Shown: positions 19,346-32,278, counted from the first letter of the stretch. The stretch: DNA of 64,000 nt from Coccinella septempunctata (GCF_907165205.1 NC_058193.1:17249521-17313520); one strand, 5' to 3'. Program-made: numbers and translations. The notes: a model not told the origin generated them from the letters alone.

Positions 19346-21255
19346 TGTTTTATATTGACATCTTAAATGAATAAGTAATGGGGAGTAAGACTTTAGTGGA
19401 TTTAGTGGATTATGTGAGAAAAATTAAGGTTTGCGACAGTTTGTGTACTTGGATAAAATATGTATTTTTAAAGATGGTACTCTCGGTCGATTCTGGCAAG
19501 ACTCAAGTACAAAAAGGGTCAAGAAACTAAAGTTGGTGGACAAAGGTCAATTAACCTTATATGAAAGGTTTACCTAAGAATATGATGAATGTATTTGTCT
19601 TTTAGGTTAACAATTGTAAGTACGTCATGTGGGAAATTCTGTTCGTATGGGAATCGAGGTGTTCAATAATCTTGATATCTTAGAAGAAGTTATTTCTTAA
19701 TGTCATTTTTCTTCATGCTGGCAATGCTCATGGATGCTGACGTGAAAGTTATTGACATTTTGATCAGTCACTTAATCAATGAAATTCCTTCAACAATCTC
19801 CTAATAATAAAAGAAGAGAAGAAAACACTTAACAAAGTTTCACAATTTTTAATTGAAGTATTTGTTGACAAACTGTAGTTTTATATAGAACTACTCTAAA
19901 AAATGTTGACGGTAGACAAAGGTTTCCGGCTTTCAGCCCGTATCAATACGATGAAATCGAGGATGAAATATTCCAAAAATGAACAACACTTTGTGGCGAA
20001 CCCAAATCAAAAATCAACGGAATCAACAAACAGATGCAAGCCGAACATTTAGTGTTATTCTTCCTTGCACTTTTTCATCGAAATGATGAGGGCCAAAAGC
20101 CTGGTTGATATTTTTTTAGAGGGCTATGCATTGAACTCCGAAAGACCTTTTAGGTCTTTTAGAGTTTAATCGGGCTACCTCCGTTAACTTTCTTCAATGT
20201 GTTCCAAAGTGTTCTCTCGTTATCCTTCCTTCATGCAAGGTTCATTTTCATCAAACTTTCGAAATAAAATCTAAAAATTCTCAATCCACTTAAACTAATG
20301 TCAGCAGTAGAACCTAGGATGATTTTGACAGTCTGGCAACAATGTTGTACTTCTGATTGATGACGTAAGTTCATTGCTAAGATTAACCAAGCATACCTCC
20401 GAATCATTCGATCGCATAAACCAATTCTTCAGGCTACAAAAAACTTTGACGTCCCAATTTGTTCGCTGTTTTGATTGCTCAAAAACGTATTGGTTTAAGC
20501 TCATGTGTGAGAGCTTGCATTATCATGGTGGGGAATAATTCGTGTTCTGTTATTACTCTCCCTGATTTTTCACTAAACTGTTTATCTTCACCTTAATTTG
20601 AAACTCAAATAGTCTCCGTATATTGGTATATTGACCTGCACACAATACCGTGAAATGGCGAGATTTTTCTCAAGATTGTAAACACGAAGACAAAACGTAT
20701 CTCCTCTAGGTATATCATCAAAATAACAAATTGAATTGGATTCCACTTAAGAGTTCGCTAAACGGAAAAGAGGAATTCCACTCTGCTTCAATTGAACCTG
20801 CGCAAACATAGCTCGACAAGAATGTGGAACAAACCCTCGTACAAACCGAATGAAAATAGGGTAAACTTAAAGGATGCATCAGAAATATTGCCCAGACGGG
20901 TGTGTTCGTACCTTGCAGAATTGAAATGTATTGTTATGGATATTGCTCGGGATATTGCTTCCGAACGTCCTCGGTTGCGAATATGCCGCAAGAATATGTG
21001 TGATGTGCTAACTTGTGCAGAACTGCATGTACTAAAATAGATAAACGATATGATTCATAGAAAAACAACCGATCTACGTTATTTTCCATCGCCAATTCCA
21101 TAACTATTATGGATATACACAGGGTATATCACGATCGATCGGACATTTACGAATTACAGGACTATTTGGTGTCGTCAACTATTCATTCGGCTTTATCCAT
21201 ACAGAATATTTTCAGCACTGTGGCGTGCTGCTTATCTATATTAAAAAGTACCTAT

Positions 21256-22846
21256 TAGTTGGGGAGCCGACCCTGCTATATCTGGATTTACTCGAGCGTC
21301 GTGGAGACCTAGTGGATTTTAAAGATTAGATGGTAGAAAGAAAAAAACGTTCTATGATGTATGCACTTTCAGCGGTGGGGAAAGCGTCTGCAGGGCCTTA
21401 AAGAGGTAAAAAAAATCGTCAGGTGTACATACTCGAGCGTGTCAGATTAAGATATTGTATATGCTCTACGTGTCTCTGACCATGAATTCATGCTTATCTG
21501 ACAGTTCGCGCGGTGGGACTGGAGTTGAAAATGGTAAAAAAAAAATTTGGACGTGACGCAAGGTCACAGCGGTCCTTTGAACATGAAAAAAAAATCGTTA
21601 CTTGTACATACTCGAGCGTGTCAGATTTCCATACAGATGGTTAATCTGGGTGTTGTAGACGTGTTGACCCATTAATCTGACAATAATCAGGGGGGGTTTT
21701 TTTGATCTGACACTTTGAAGATGATAAAAATCCCTTTTTTTCGAATATTTCCCTCCCTGTACCTCTAATCGTTTTTGTATTCATTATGAAAGTTGTAGAT
21801 AATAAAATTCTACACAACTTTTGTCTGAAGCAATTTTACATACTCTTAACCTTTCTCGAGTTAGAGGGCGATAAGGGCGAAAAGCTTAGCCACACATGCG
21901 AAAGGCCAAGGTAAATGTAGAATCCCAGTTTAATCTACAATTGTCAAAATGACAAGGTATTTTTATGATGACAATTAGTCACGAAAATTTTAGTGTTGTC
22001 TGTGACTGAACCTTAGAATGTACTATTTTCCAACGAGTGAATTTTCGCTTCAGCATGTATCGCTTAATACCTCGCATTAATCGCCATATATCTCAAAAAC
22101 GTTTGAACGTGAAAAAAATTGCTTGGGACAAAATTTGTAGAAAATATTATGCTCTACAACTTTTATAATGAATGCGAAAAAGATTTGAAGCCCAGGGAGG
22201 GAGATAATTCAAAAAAACTTGATTTTGTGACCTTTATGGCCAATTTTTTATTGTTTCGGCTTGCTAAAACTGTCAGATTATATTTTTTCCGTTAAGCCCG
22301 TCTACAACAGCCGAGAATTCTCTGGAGAATTTCCTACAAAATTCTCGCAAGAAAGCGAGAGATTATTTTGTATGCAATTGAACAGAGAATTCTACCGAAA
22401 GTGCGTATGCAACGGTAAATAATTCACGGCGCATGAATTTTCGAGTAAATTCTCTAGATAATTCTCGGCTGTTGCAAACGGGCTTTAGTCTTGAATCATT
22501 AGCTTTAAAATAAGAAAAAACGCCACCGCGCTCGAGAATGTACACGTGACGTTTTTTTTGCAACTTTGGCGCCCTCCCACACATTTTCGACACGCTTAAA
22601 TTGTCAGATTAAGAGAATATAAACGTTTCAACATGTAATTAACCACATATATCTTAATCTGACACGCTCGAGTATGTTCAATGATCGTTTTTTTTTTACT
22701 AATCTGACAGGCTGTCCTAGAAAATTCCCCCTATATACAGGTCTAATATTTGGTAGAGGTACTCTACAGGGTCCAAGGTATGTCCCCTTATATTAATCTG
22801 ACACGCTCGAGTAAATCCCGAATTTCCCCCTTCGGCTCCCCAACTA
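21256..22846. mobile_element. Foldback-like element with CTCGAGCG subterminal repeats
   Basis: The ends tagttggggagccga and the inverse tcggctccccaacta enclose 1.59 kb. Inside lie repeated units of tactcgagcgtgtcagatta at about 21284 (partial), 21428 and 21606 on the plus strand and inverted at about 22651 and 22791, plus shorter tgtcagatta copies (about 22271, 22604). A Harbinger MITE (22295-22484) is nested in it. No transposase is seen. The repeats could be transposase binding sites. Superfamily unknown. Confidence 0.7.
22295..22484. mobile_element. Harbinger-like MITE with TTA duplication
   Basis: 190 bp. The ends AGCCCGTCTACAACAGCCGA and the inverse tcggctgttgcaaacgggct are flanked by TTA at 22292-22294 and 22485-22487. 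It is inserted in the element 21256-22846, so it is younger. Confidence 0.85.
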
Positions 22847-24556
22847 TATGTTTATTATTCCAGGCACCGTTTGAGAGATATGCGAAAAAAACTTTTTTCG
22901 GTGCATTTTCTGAGCAGCACCCCAAAATTACAAAAACGTATTTTTTAATGGTACAGATCGTTTTTCCAACGTAAGGCCTATTTTTTCCAACCAATTTTTT
23001 CATTTGTCCACCCACTGAACTATAGAAATCAATCATAAAAAATTTTTGAAAGTATTGGCAGAACTAAATTTACAAGGGACTATTTTAAATATAACGGGAA
23101 AGATTAATGGCACTCTTAAATTGGAAATGAGTGCGGTGAACACTAATGAAAACTACGAAAAGTTAATCCTATAACAACAAAAAACCTCTAAAAATTACCT
23201 GAAAAAGCACATAAGTCTCGAGAATATTTTGTAAACAAATCCGTTTAGTATTGATGATGACTGGTGCGTTATGTTATGGCAAAAACAGAGCTAACCAACC
23301 AGAAATGAGACCACAATTGTCACCACTGTCTTTTTAGAGTCAAAGATTATAGAGAGAAAAGATAGGAAACGCTCTCATAGGCTCTAGTACTAAAAAGCGA
23401 CTACATTTGTTTGCCACATTTGACAATGCGAAATTTGAATTTCAGAATCGACCCTTTTGAGACCAGAAAACGAACATCGTCGTCAGGATGTTAATCTTCA
23501 TGTGAACATTGTGTGGAATCCATTGATATCAATGAAATACGCTGTTGGTTGTGCTATATTTTTATTTGCAATTTATAAAAAACTTACACAAATTTAAAAT
23601 TATGAAGAAAAAATTTATTATATGGTAATAGGTAACATCATCATCATTTGTTTTACATTTTTACTAATGGTTCAAGATTGAATTTATGTGGCCGATACCT
23701 GAAGAAAATCTATAATTGAACTAAATACAGAATTATATAATTTTCACTAACATCATAATCATATAATTCTGTTTTTACTATATCTAAAAGAAGGAACAAA
23801 AAACATAATACCTGGAATCATTCAAGAATTGAAATTCGGTTCAAGCTTTCACCAAAAATTTTTCATATGATTGTTTGCATTCTTGTAATCTAGGTAACTC
23901 AAGTCATCGTCCCTTGACGACGAATTTTTTTTTAACGCACGTTAGTTCGTTGAATTTCTTTATCGCATGAATATACATATTTCAGTGTTGGGAACTAGTT
24001 GTCTAGGATCGCATTACGTCTAGGTCTCTCAATTTGAGAAAATGCGAAAACCGTGAAAAGCCTGTGTTATTAATATCAAAAATTTTCAACGAGTTACGTC
24101 GTTAGGGCGTTCGAATCAATCAATCATATCCATTTAATGTTATAAAATGAAACTTTTCTTTGTAATATACAATATTCACGTGGTGCACTACCTGGTCAAT
24201 ACAAGAACCTCTAAATTCCACTTATCCGTATGCAAACTTATTTAATTGCATGTTCATGCCACGTTACAAATAACGTAAACAAAGCATATGTCATTTCATT
24301 CTAGCATCTAAACCATTTCACTCGACCTCAACATTTTAAGCCGCCCGAATGGAATTATTAACCAGCCTCAACTGATTGATTAATTCTGTTTATGGTCCAA
24401 AACGCGGTCAATATCGAATTTATCAATAATTATGTACTGCCCCTTCGGGGAATGGAGTGAGAATTAGCAATTTATCGTAGATTCTGCATGATAATGGAGA
24501 TTACACTGGAGAATATTGTGACTAAGCATGATAGAATCTGGTATATCTCTCTATTA
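22847..24556. other. AT-rich stretch, nothing recognised
   Basis: No open frame of note, no inverted ends and no tandem array were visible by reading. Confidence 0.4.
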
Positions 24557-24834
24557 TACAAGGTGATTCATTGGTAAACGAGCGGAAGTGGAATAACCTA
24601 TATTAAAAGGGTATATGTATCTCTCTTTGTTATCAAGATACACAGAGTTTTGTTGAATTTGTCAATATCTTTGAAAACCTATAACTTTTGAACCTCCCCA
24701 TATATTTTGATGATGTTTGATACGTTAATTATCTTCAATAAATAGTTCATACTGACATAGGAACTCAACTTTTTTTCAGTTCTCACCTAGAAAAAATTGA
24801 GAAATAAGGTTCAAACCAAAAAAACAACCTGTAT
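24557..24834. mobile_element. Possible CAAGGTGATTC element
   Basis: The left end tatacaaggtgattcattgg is similar to the end of the MITE at 42218 (cagggtgattcataa). The right side ends aacctgtata. Only about 10 bp pair, so the boundaries are weak. Confidence 0.3.
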
Positions 24835-24899
24835 ATCAAAATTCCTTGAATTTGATAAGATATTCGAAAAACGGATTAGTCAAATCTGAATATTCAGTC

Positions 24900-24907
24900 A
24901 ACACAGA
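24900..24907. repeat. 8-bp target duplication, left
   Basis: AACACAGA, repeated exactly at 26888-26895 on the other side of the hAT element. Eight base pairs is the hAT superfamily length. Confidence 0.9.
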
Positions 24908-25286
24908 CAGTGGCGGATTTACCATAGAGGCTAAGTAGGCTGCAGCCTAGGGCGGCAGATTTCAGGGGCGGCAAATTTTGGGACAATTTTGCTTACACTA
25001 ATTATAGAAACTGAAATACTTATATTTCATAGATATTATAATATCTATCTACATCTGATTTTCCCTAATTATAAAAAAAATGACCAAGTAGTGCATCATT
25101 ACTATTTTCCTGTCCAACTCTTATTTCGGCCGCTTTGGACTCTATACTGAAATTTCGTGAGGTTGAAAAATTTTGGTGTAACCAGATTCTGAATCGTTGG
25201 GATGTGTTTCTTCGGTTCCTACGAAAACACAATTCAAGAAATGTTTGTCCAGAAGTTCGTATCTATGGCTTTATTGCCACTATTTA

Positions 25287-25915
25287 CAAGGTGAGCAAAA
25301 TTCGTTGGTAGACAACGAATTTTGTTCGAGATCCCCTCAGTAGATGAGGGGATCTCGAGAACTATCAGAGCAAGAAGAAAACGGATGACACATTATCGAG
25401 CTCTTTTTTCATGACCAATAAAATTCTGAAAAGAGAACCGGCCTATCATTTCTAGATTTTGAGTTATAATCAAAAATGGGGATTTTGACGAATTCGAAAA
25501 GTTCTCATAGCTTTTTTGTGTTTGAAGTTATATATCTGAAACTTACTTTCTTAGTCACTTTTATACGTAGATTCTACTGACAGAATCTTTTTTTCCAATT
25601 CAAATATTACAAATTCAATTTAAAAAAACGAAAGTTCGCCTAATGTTTCGAAATGAAAAAATATTTGGTGCTCGTCAGTGGATTCTACGTAAAAAAGGGT
25701 CTGTAGAAGTTTCAAGTTTCAGATCTGTAACTTCAAAGACAAAAAAGTTATGAGAACTTTTCGAAATCGTAAAAATTTCATTTTTTGGTAATAACTCAAA
25801 ATCGGTTTTCAACATTCCTTGTTTTTCTGAGCTCGAAAATGTGTCATCCGTTTTCTTTCAGCTGCCATAGTTCTCGAGTTTCCCTCGCAGTAGATAAAGA
25901 ATTTTGCTCACCCTG
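25287..25915. mobile_element. Foldback MITE nested in the hAT element
   Basis: The ends CAAGGTGAGCAAAATTC and the inverse gaattttgctcaccctg are TA-flanked (25285-25286 and 25916-25917). Almost the whole element is two arms of about 300 bp in inverted order (for example gaaaacggatgacacatt near 25379 and its complement near 25837). The left end also holds a small local hairpin, cagtagatgagggg. It is younger than the hAT host element. Confidence 0.85.
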
Positions 25916-25979
25916 TATACACCATCGACTTATTGTTCGGGTGAGAGAAGCTTTTTTTGCTTGAAAAAGGTGAAAAGTT

Positions 25980-26048
25980 AGGTTCCTAAGAACCACATTG
26001 AGCCAAGAAAAGCTGAACGCTTTGGCTCTTTCGTGTATAAAGTCATAA
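25980..26048 (+). pseudogene. hAT transposase dimerisation-domain end
   Basis: The short frame RFLRTTLSQEKLNALALSCI-KS followed by TAA matches the end of the hAT C-terminal dimerisation region (pattern: LRxTMSQERLxxLALLSIE). It is too short for any start. The rest of the transposase is not readable apart from an open stretch before the nested MITE (about 25167-25285). Confidence 0.7.
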
Positions 26049-27246
26049 CTAAACAAAATTTCGTCTTCTGTTTTCGTGAATTTTCCCAAAAAACTACAAG
26101 AGACCTTATTTATTAGGAATGGATCAAGCTATCCAAAATCAATCTTTTATTTTGAAATACGGATATGGAAAAAAGTTTCTTGCGGAACAATGTTTAGGGG
26201 TAGCTTTTTCTAGCACTTTCAATCATAGAGGAACAGCACGGAGATTTTCTACCCCGCATAAAATATCTGCTTGATTTCGTTCTTGTCGCAAGAAAAAAAT
26301 TGAAAACTGCTTTTCGGGCTGTAACTAAGCAGGAGGACTCAGAAAAGAAAATTGCATATTAAAGGTCCACCCTATTTTCTGTCAAAGAATCACCCCCTTA
26401 ATTTTTTTGCAACTATTCGTATGGACCATGTAACCATGTATATATGCTGTGCCATACTTAATGATAATAAATTTCTTCTTTTCGTTTGATATAGAATTTA
26501 TCTATTCTATTTTGAACTGTGTGCCCAACAAAAATGATCAAGTTTACTGAATGTATATCACTGTGTGACTAATATCAATTAATATATCCATTACTTTACC
26601 TTATTAGAAGTCTAGGACTAAATTTTCTTTGATTCAGAAATAAACGTTCTATTTCTTGTGAAATCTCAACTTAATCGTTGCGTTGTAAAAATGATCTGGA
26701 AACTCGGATACATCGATTCCCTAGGTCACAATCATTATGAGTTGTTATTAGGACCAACGTGTACAAATCCCAAAGTTACATTTTTACTGACACAAAAATT
26801 GTCATTAATATTTTGAACTAAATAATTATGGTAAGGGCGGCAAAATTTGAATAGCCTACTGGCGGCAAATATGTAAATCCGCCACTGAACACAGAAAAAA
26901 AAAATCAAATTCAATTCGGTATTTAATTTTTTCAATTCAATTGAAATTTTCGGGTCACAAACCTGAAACACTACGATAGCAGAGATTTGTATTCGGAGAA
27001 ATCAGAAACGATTTTAATTAGTTATATCACCACTGAAAACGATAACATCGAGAATAATAATGAAGAATGATAACGCCTAAATCGAGAATAATATTCATTA
27101 ACTAGATTGAAAATACACAATAAAATGAGTCCTCAAAAACATAGGTAATATTGGTGATATTATATAAACACCATACTTTTACCCGTTAATGAGAAAAACG
27201 TAATTGAAAATTCCATTTCCTCAGAGGGAAATTTCTATTTTATTTA

Positions 27247-27373
27247 TGGCCGTATGCACCGTTAGATTAAACGAAGCTTAAGCTCTAAAACGACGTTTAA
27301 GCATAGAATCTCTATGAAAAAAAAAAGATGTTTAAGGAATTAATCCCCTTTAATCAAACGGTGCATATGGCCA
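27247..27373. mobile_element. Small Harbinger-like MITE with TTA duplication
   Basis: 127 bp. The ends TGGCCGTATGCACCGTT and the inverse aacggtgcatatggcca are flanked by TTA at 27244-27246 and 27374-27376. The core is gcttaagctctaaaacgacgtttaagc. Non-coding. Confidence 0.8.
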
Positions 27374-27376
27374 TTA

Positions 27377-28516
27377 ATTCCTAAATAGTATTCTTTCGAA
27401 TGTAAGAAAAATGTTGCTATGTTGCTGAATGTGCATATTTCAAGTGAATTATTTTTGCTGTAACATTATAATTTTTTGTCGTTCATATTTAACACCCTGT
27501 ATGTTTTTTCATGGCATATTTGGTCCTATCGCTATACATATATATATATATTTTGATCATTAGTGTCTCAATAGTTATAAATCACCATGTATATTATCAT
27601 TGAATGCTAGCTGAAAATGTTTCCTCAAAAATAATGAGAATAACTATCCCTAGGAAATCGTCCATAAGTAGAAAATAATCTAATTTCACCAAATTATGGA
27701 AGGCCGACAGAGGGTTTCATTACAAACCGCAAGATCCCAACTCAGTTGAATCGTATTATGTATTATTTGTTTAGGCGACAGCTGCACGACTTTACGATCT
27801 ATTTAGTTTTTCAGAGTGAACGCACAAGAGAATGGAACATTCATGAAACAAAACAAAGACCACCGTCTCGTGTTTTACATAGCCACGTCCTGAACGGTTT
27901 TACCAAGTGCGTACGTCTTGGATGTTTATTTCAGTAGAATGAAGAATTTCTGCTAAATGTCAATGAAATAACTTATTTTTCGTGCTTTCGAAATCTTGTA
28001 TGGAAAAAAATAGCAAAAATTGATATGAATACGAAGACATGATTCAAAAGTTTTCAAATTAGGAAGCAGAACTAACAACGTTTTGGCATAAAAGTTGAAG
28101 ATATTTTAAATTATCTTTTTTTCGAATTTACCTATAACTATTATATATCGATAAGCCACTGCTAACGGACCCAGTTCCATCAATTGAACTTGACTTTGCC
28201 ACCTTTTACGTCATCAATGATGAGTGAAATTGAAGCGAATACGACTTATGCGAGTGAAAATGATGAATCTGAATCTGAATGTAAGAAAAGGGCAGCAGCA
28301 TTCACCAATGCAATGACTTCTTGTCTTGAAATCAAGACAATTATTATCGTTTATTGCGAACAACATGCTTGTAACGAATTGAGAATATGGGACATATGCT
28401 CTGTGTTGCTGGATGGTACTCAGCAGCGCTTGCCAGTATTGAATAAGGGTCCATCAATTCCAAACGTTCTCCATCGGTGAAGAAGCTAGGTCGCTCTGGC
28501 GAGGTCAAATGATACC
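27377..28516. other. Stretch with MITE fragment and unassigned frame
   Basis: 27486-27596 carries aacaccctgtatg, tttggtcctat and gtctcaatagttataaatca, similar to parts of the MITE 42218-42387. A 98-codon frame at 28184-28480 contains ENDESESECKKRAAAF; no domain is recognised. Nothing else is clear. Confidence 0.35.
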
Positions 28517-28740
28517 GGGCCTGAAGATTACTCTAACGTGACGTGGACCCACGTCATAATGCGCATGATTCAAAAATCTAACATGGCATTTTGCGCGGAA
28601 GCGTTCAAACTGGTCTGACGTGACGTGGGAATGCACGTCTAACAATCTGAACGCTACCGCGCAAAGTCCTTGGTTAGATTTTTGAGTCATGCGCATAATG
28701 ACGTTGTCCCACGTCACGTCAGAGTAATCTGTAAACACCT
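28517..28740. mobile_element. Palindromic Harbinger-like MITE, copy 2
   Basis: Same family as 795-1018: agattactctaacgtgacgt at the left and the inverse acgtcacgtcagagtaatct at the right, with ttttgcgcggaagcgttcaa in the arm. The ends are more diverged and no clear TSD remains. It carries the same TGACGTGACGTGG inverted motifs. Confidence 0.7.
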
Positions 28741-28896
28741 TGAGTACTTACCTCTCATCACCTGACACAACATAGAGTATGAAGTACTGTACCGATTATC
28801 ATATTAATTATCAATGAAAAATAACTGCCAACGTGACGCAACTAGTTTTTGAGTTTCTTTATTGGGAGAACAATTAGGGACACGACATATATTATA

Positions 28897-29225
28897 TAGG
28901 GTGAGCTTTTGACGCGAACAAATATTTTAACAGTAGATTCTTGAGGTTGAAAAATCAATTTTTTCTCCGAATTGACTCGGTTTTAAAGATACAGGTTGTT
29001 GAAAAACCATAAAAAAATGTCATTTATAGTATTTATAGTTCTATTCGATGTTTTCTCAGCACAAGATATCACCTACGTCTTCCAGTTTTCTCAATATGAC
29101 CATTACGTACCATAAAAATACCAACAATCCAAAGAACCCAACTTTTGAAACTAAGTTGGACGCTATCTAATATATTTGTAAAATGAAATATTCGTACGAA
29201 TTGTATGAGTCAAAGACTCACCCTG
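28897..29225. mobile_element. AGGGTGAG-ended MITE
   Basis: The ends tatagggtgagcttttgac and the inverse gtcaaagactcaccctgtata bound about 330 bp. The right flank is TA. It is non-coding and of the same broad CAGGGTG type as others in the window. Confidence 0.55.
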
Positions 29226-30541
29226 TATATTCTGAATCAGGAAATATAAGGGACTGGAATAGGTACAAAAAATATAGGGTTTATATTTAAGAAGATGAAG
29301 TAGTAGTCTAAGATCCCACTGCAGAATTACTACGTTCATTACGTACAAAGACAAACACACATTTTCACATACGTTTATGGATAGGAGAATACACTGATAA
29401 TACTGCAGCCTGTCAAAAGTGGCCGCAAGTAATTCTAATTAAATTAATGTTAATCAATATACCAAGAGAAATTTCGTTCACTCCATTTCGAAATAAAATA
29501 TCATCATAACAATGCATGTAAAGAATACTAAAATCCATAGCTGCCGTTGCACACTCGGCCGCAACTATCTCGCAGCCAGGTGTAAGCAGGTAACATTTCG
29601 ATGTATTTCTACGTTCATGACGTACACGGATGTTTTTGATGTATGGCTTCCTGTGAAAAAATAGCCGCAAGTTAGGTCTGCCATCTGTTAAAATAGCGAG
29701 ATATCGGAAATAAAGTAAGAGAGAGTTAGACTCATTTCGCACCATCGGGTGTTATATTATATCTACTGATATTATGGGATCTTTCACACATGTTCCGGTT
29801 TAGTTAAGCACTGGAAAACAACCAGATTGCACTTTCGGCGGCGCTTATCGCCACGAGATTCGAGAGCTTGATGTGCCCACCGTACGGATGAAACCCGATG
29901 AATAATTTTTCATTCGGTTGTTTTCCGGTAAAAACCCGACGGTAAAAACCCGTGGTGTGAATCTTAGGGTTCTCAACAGTGCATCTGAATTATTCTTTTA
30001 TTATAACCACGAATTGGAGCTCGTTATACATGCACAACGCTGTTGATATTATTCATGTAATCACCCTTCGTCGGGCGCTATACGAATATTGAGAGTTCGG
30101 GCGCAATGCATAATATAGATTCTAATAAGAATAAGGTCCAAATAAATTAATATCGAAACATAAGAAGAATTTTTTTAAAAGATGATAAGTCTCACCAAAG
30201 TTCATTCCAAAGATACTGGACGATTTATCATGTTCAACAAGATGTATGCGGCAAAAGAGAATGATGAAAAATTTATTAAAAAAATCAAAGGGTTTGTTTC
30301 AACCCACATTTTATAGTTTTGGAAGTCATTAAAACAAAATGTGCTACGGACGATTCTCGTCAATTCGATATTGCTCAATGCAACTAAGTGCCACTGTTTA
30401 AAGTTTAGTGCGGAGAATAAATGGTTGGCTTCTTATGGATGGTGCCCTGAAACCAACATGATTTCTGGGAAGTTCAACGATACAAGTAGAAAATGTATTA
30501 TGTAATTGAGCTAACACATTTTCAGATGATGAAAAAACTCT

Positions 30542-30604
30542 GATTGCGACGACGATAGTGACAACTGCGATTGTGAAAGCAGCGAGGAATCGGACTCGGA
30601 CTAG
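30542..30604 (+). pseudogene. Acidic C-terminal frame inside the inverted-repeat element
   Basis: A short frame reads DCDDDSDNCDCESSEESDSD and ends in TAG. Acidic tails of this kind end several transposase and nuclear protein families. It lies between paired arms, so a transposon origin is possible. No start or domain is visible. Confidence 0.25.
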
Positions 30605-30741
30605 AAAATGTAATACACTGATATAAAATATAACTTGATTCAAGAGACTGATTTTGAAGAAACACGAAAAAAAATTCTTCAGATTTAATTACATTTGTAC
30701 TTGATGAATAAATTACTTTTTATTATAAAATAAATCTCTTA

Positions 30742-30961
30742 GGCCCGGTACTTTCACCTTCGAATAAATTTTATTCAACGAATAATGACGTACCGACATT
30801 CGATCTATGACAAATAAACTCTTCTAATTAAGTTTCAATGACAGATTTATTCGATGAATAACACTATCTAAAAGTGAAAAGACTGCATTTTTACTAATCT
30901 TACGAATAAGACTTAATAAATGCGAATAAATTTATTTATTCGCACGTGAAAGTACGGGGCC
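30742..30961. mobile_element. Harbinger-like MITE with TTA duplication, family copy 1
   Basis: 220 bp. The ends GGCCCGGTACTTTCACCTTC and the inverse cgtgaaagtacggggcc are flanked by TTA (30739-30741 and 30962-30964). It shares its interior (atgacgtaccgacattcgat) with 34410-34869. Confidence 0.85.
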
Positions 30962-31326
30962 TTAATACTTTAAGTTTTCTTCATAATATTCATTACGTAA
31001 TTATAAATTTGTGAATTTTAAGTCGGCTGGCATCCACCATCCTCATCTAACAAGTGGCGTTGCGCGTCATCTCTTTCACTTTATTTCAGATATCTCGCTA
31101 TTTTAACAGATGGCAGACCTAACTTGCGGCCATTTTTTCACAGGCAGCCATACATCATCCTGTTCGAAAAAAAATTAGCTTTAATTTGATATCAAAAACA
31201 TCCACATTCTGTGTGACAACAACATCAGCGGAAGATCAGGTTGAATTAGAGAAACGAATAAGAACTTTATAGCGATCCATACGTTTTTTTTTGAAGGTCT
31301 ATCTCAATAAAGACGTACTATATATT

Positions 31327-31461
31327 TTATTTCATCTCATCCTCGATCTCATCAGAATCAGTATATTCCACCATCAACTCATGCTTCATCATAGGCCAGG
31401 CAGTTCTCAATCTGTCAGCGGCTACATCTTCGTTTCCGGGCTCAATTCCGGACCAAGCCTG
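31327..31461 (-). pseudogene. C-terminal coding remnant, unknown family
   Basis: The minus-strand frame contains WSGIEPGNEDVAADRLRTAW, then MMKHELMVEYTDSDEIEDEM, and stops at 31327-31329. The residue mix and acidic end look like real coding sequence, perhaps the end of a transposase. There is no start, no domain and no neighbouring exon, so its identity is open. Confidence 0.35.
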
Positions 31462-31469
31462 TGGATGTT

Positions 31470-32270
31470 GGGAACATCAATTGTTGCGAAGTCCCATTAC
31501 TATTTCCACGTTTCGCCTATTTATGGAAAACTTCCTCATTAATCTGAACAGTGTAATTGAGAATGCCACCCGTAAAACGTCTAAATGTAATTAGATTTTT
31601 CCAGGGATTTTTCCGGTAACGCGGGCGCTCTTGGGAAATTTAATTTTCCTCGGTTCACGGCGAAACATGTGATTACGTTAATAAAGGATTATTACTCGTA
31701 GGGTCGCGACCGAATTTCCGCAGAAAACGAGTCCCCTTCAGGAAATAGATGGATTACTCGACGTATAAAGTATTACAACTGAACAGGGGGTTACATCTGC
31801 GTCATTCCGTAACTGGAAGAGCAATCAGAGTTGAAATTTGGATAGGTGAGTTATTTGTAGGTAATCCTACGTATCAGAAACACTCATTCAGAAGGACATC
31901 AGTTAATGATCACGTTTAAGACCCATGATCATTTCAATTAAACCTATCCCGCATGTGAAAGTCGAGTTTCTAAAATGGAGCTGCATATAGTAGCTTATCA
32001 CATCATTCTACTGAGGTATAAATCCCATCATTATTTCACTTTTGTAACATGAACCATGAAAAATTTCAAACAAAAACACATCAACCAACTCGATTTTTTC
32101 AATAATCCTTTATAAACTTCTTTAATCTAAATTACCATAAAAAAATGTTTTCAAATTCTTTGCTCATTTCAATGTGAGGATTACTGATTGCTGGGTGTGT
32201 TGGACGGATAAACCAAACTTTCCACTGCGACCAAGCGATCTATTGTAGCACACAGGCAAGCTCGTAGAGC
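31470..32270. other. No recognised feature
   Basis: AT-rich sequence between the coding remnant and a LINE tail. Nothing readable as a gene or repeat. Confidence 0.4.
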
Positions 32271-32278
32271 TAGATCTC

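Larger units (their letters stand above)
18402..21255. other. Long stretch without a recognised gene
   Basis: This contains two hammerhead-like motifs (18534, 19294), an unassigned 82-codon frame at 20792-21040 (starts MNLRKHSSTRMWNKPSYKPN) with no known domain, and otherwise AT-rich sequence. It could be an old PLE-derived stretch between the two motifs. No splice-supported exon was found. Confidence 0.3.
24908..26887 (+). mobile_element. hAT element relic with exact 8-bp duplication
   Basis: 1980 bp. The ends CAGTGGCGGATTTAC and the inverse gtaaatccgccactg are flanked by AACACAGA on both sides. Inward the arms carry ggcggcaaat-type repeats. A transposase C-terminus remains at 25980-26048. 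The element is interrupted by a foldback MITE at 25287-25915. The transposase is otherwise decayed, so it is inactive. Confidence 0.9.
29618..31210. mobile_element. Inverted-repeat element with about 85-bp paired arms
   Basis: cgcaagttaggtctgccatc at about 29667 and its complement near 31115 belong to arms of about 85 bp (29635-29725, 31075-31165) with high identity. Outer parts also pair (cggatgtttttgat), with about 40 extra bases on the right. About 1.35 kb lies between, holding a nested MITE (30742-30961) and a short acidic ORF end. Probably a DNA transposon relic; superfamily unknown. Confidence 0.6.

Noticed and set aside
20788..21040. Overlapping frames on both strands
   Set aside because: No domain, no splice signals and no reason to prefer either strand; mentioned only in the regional note.
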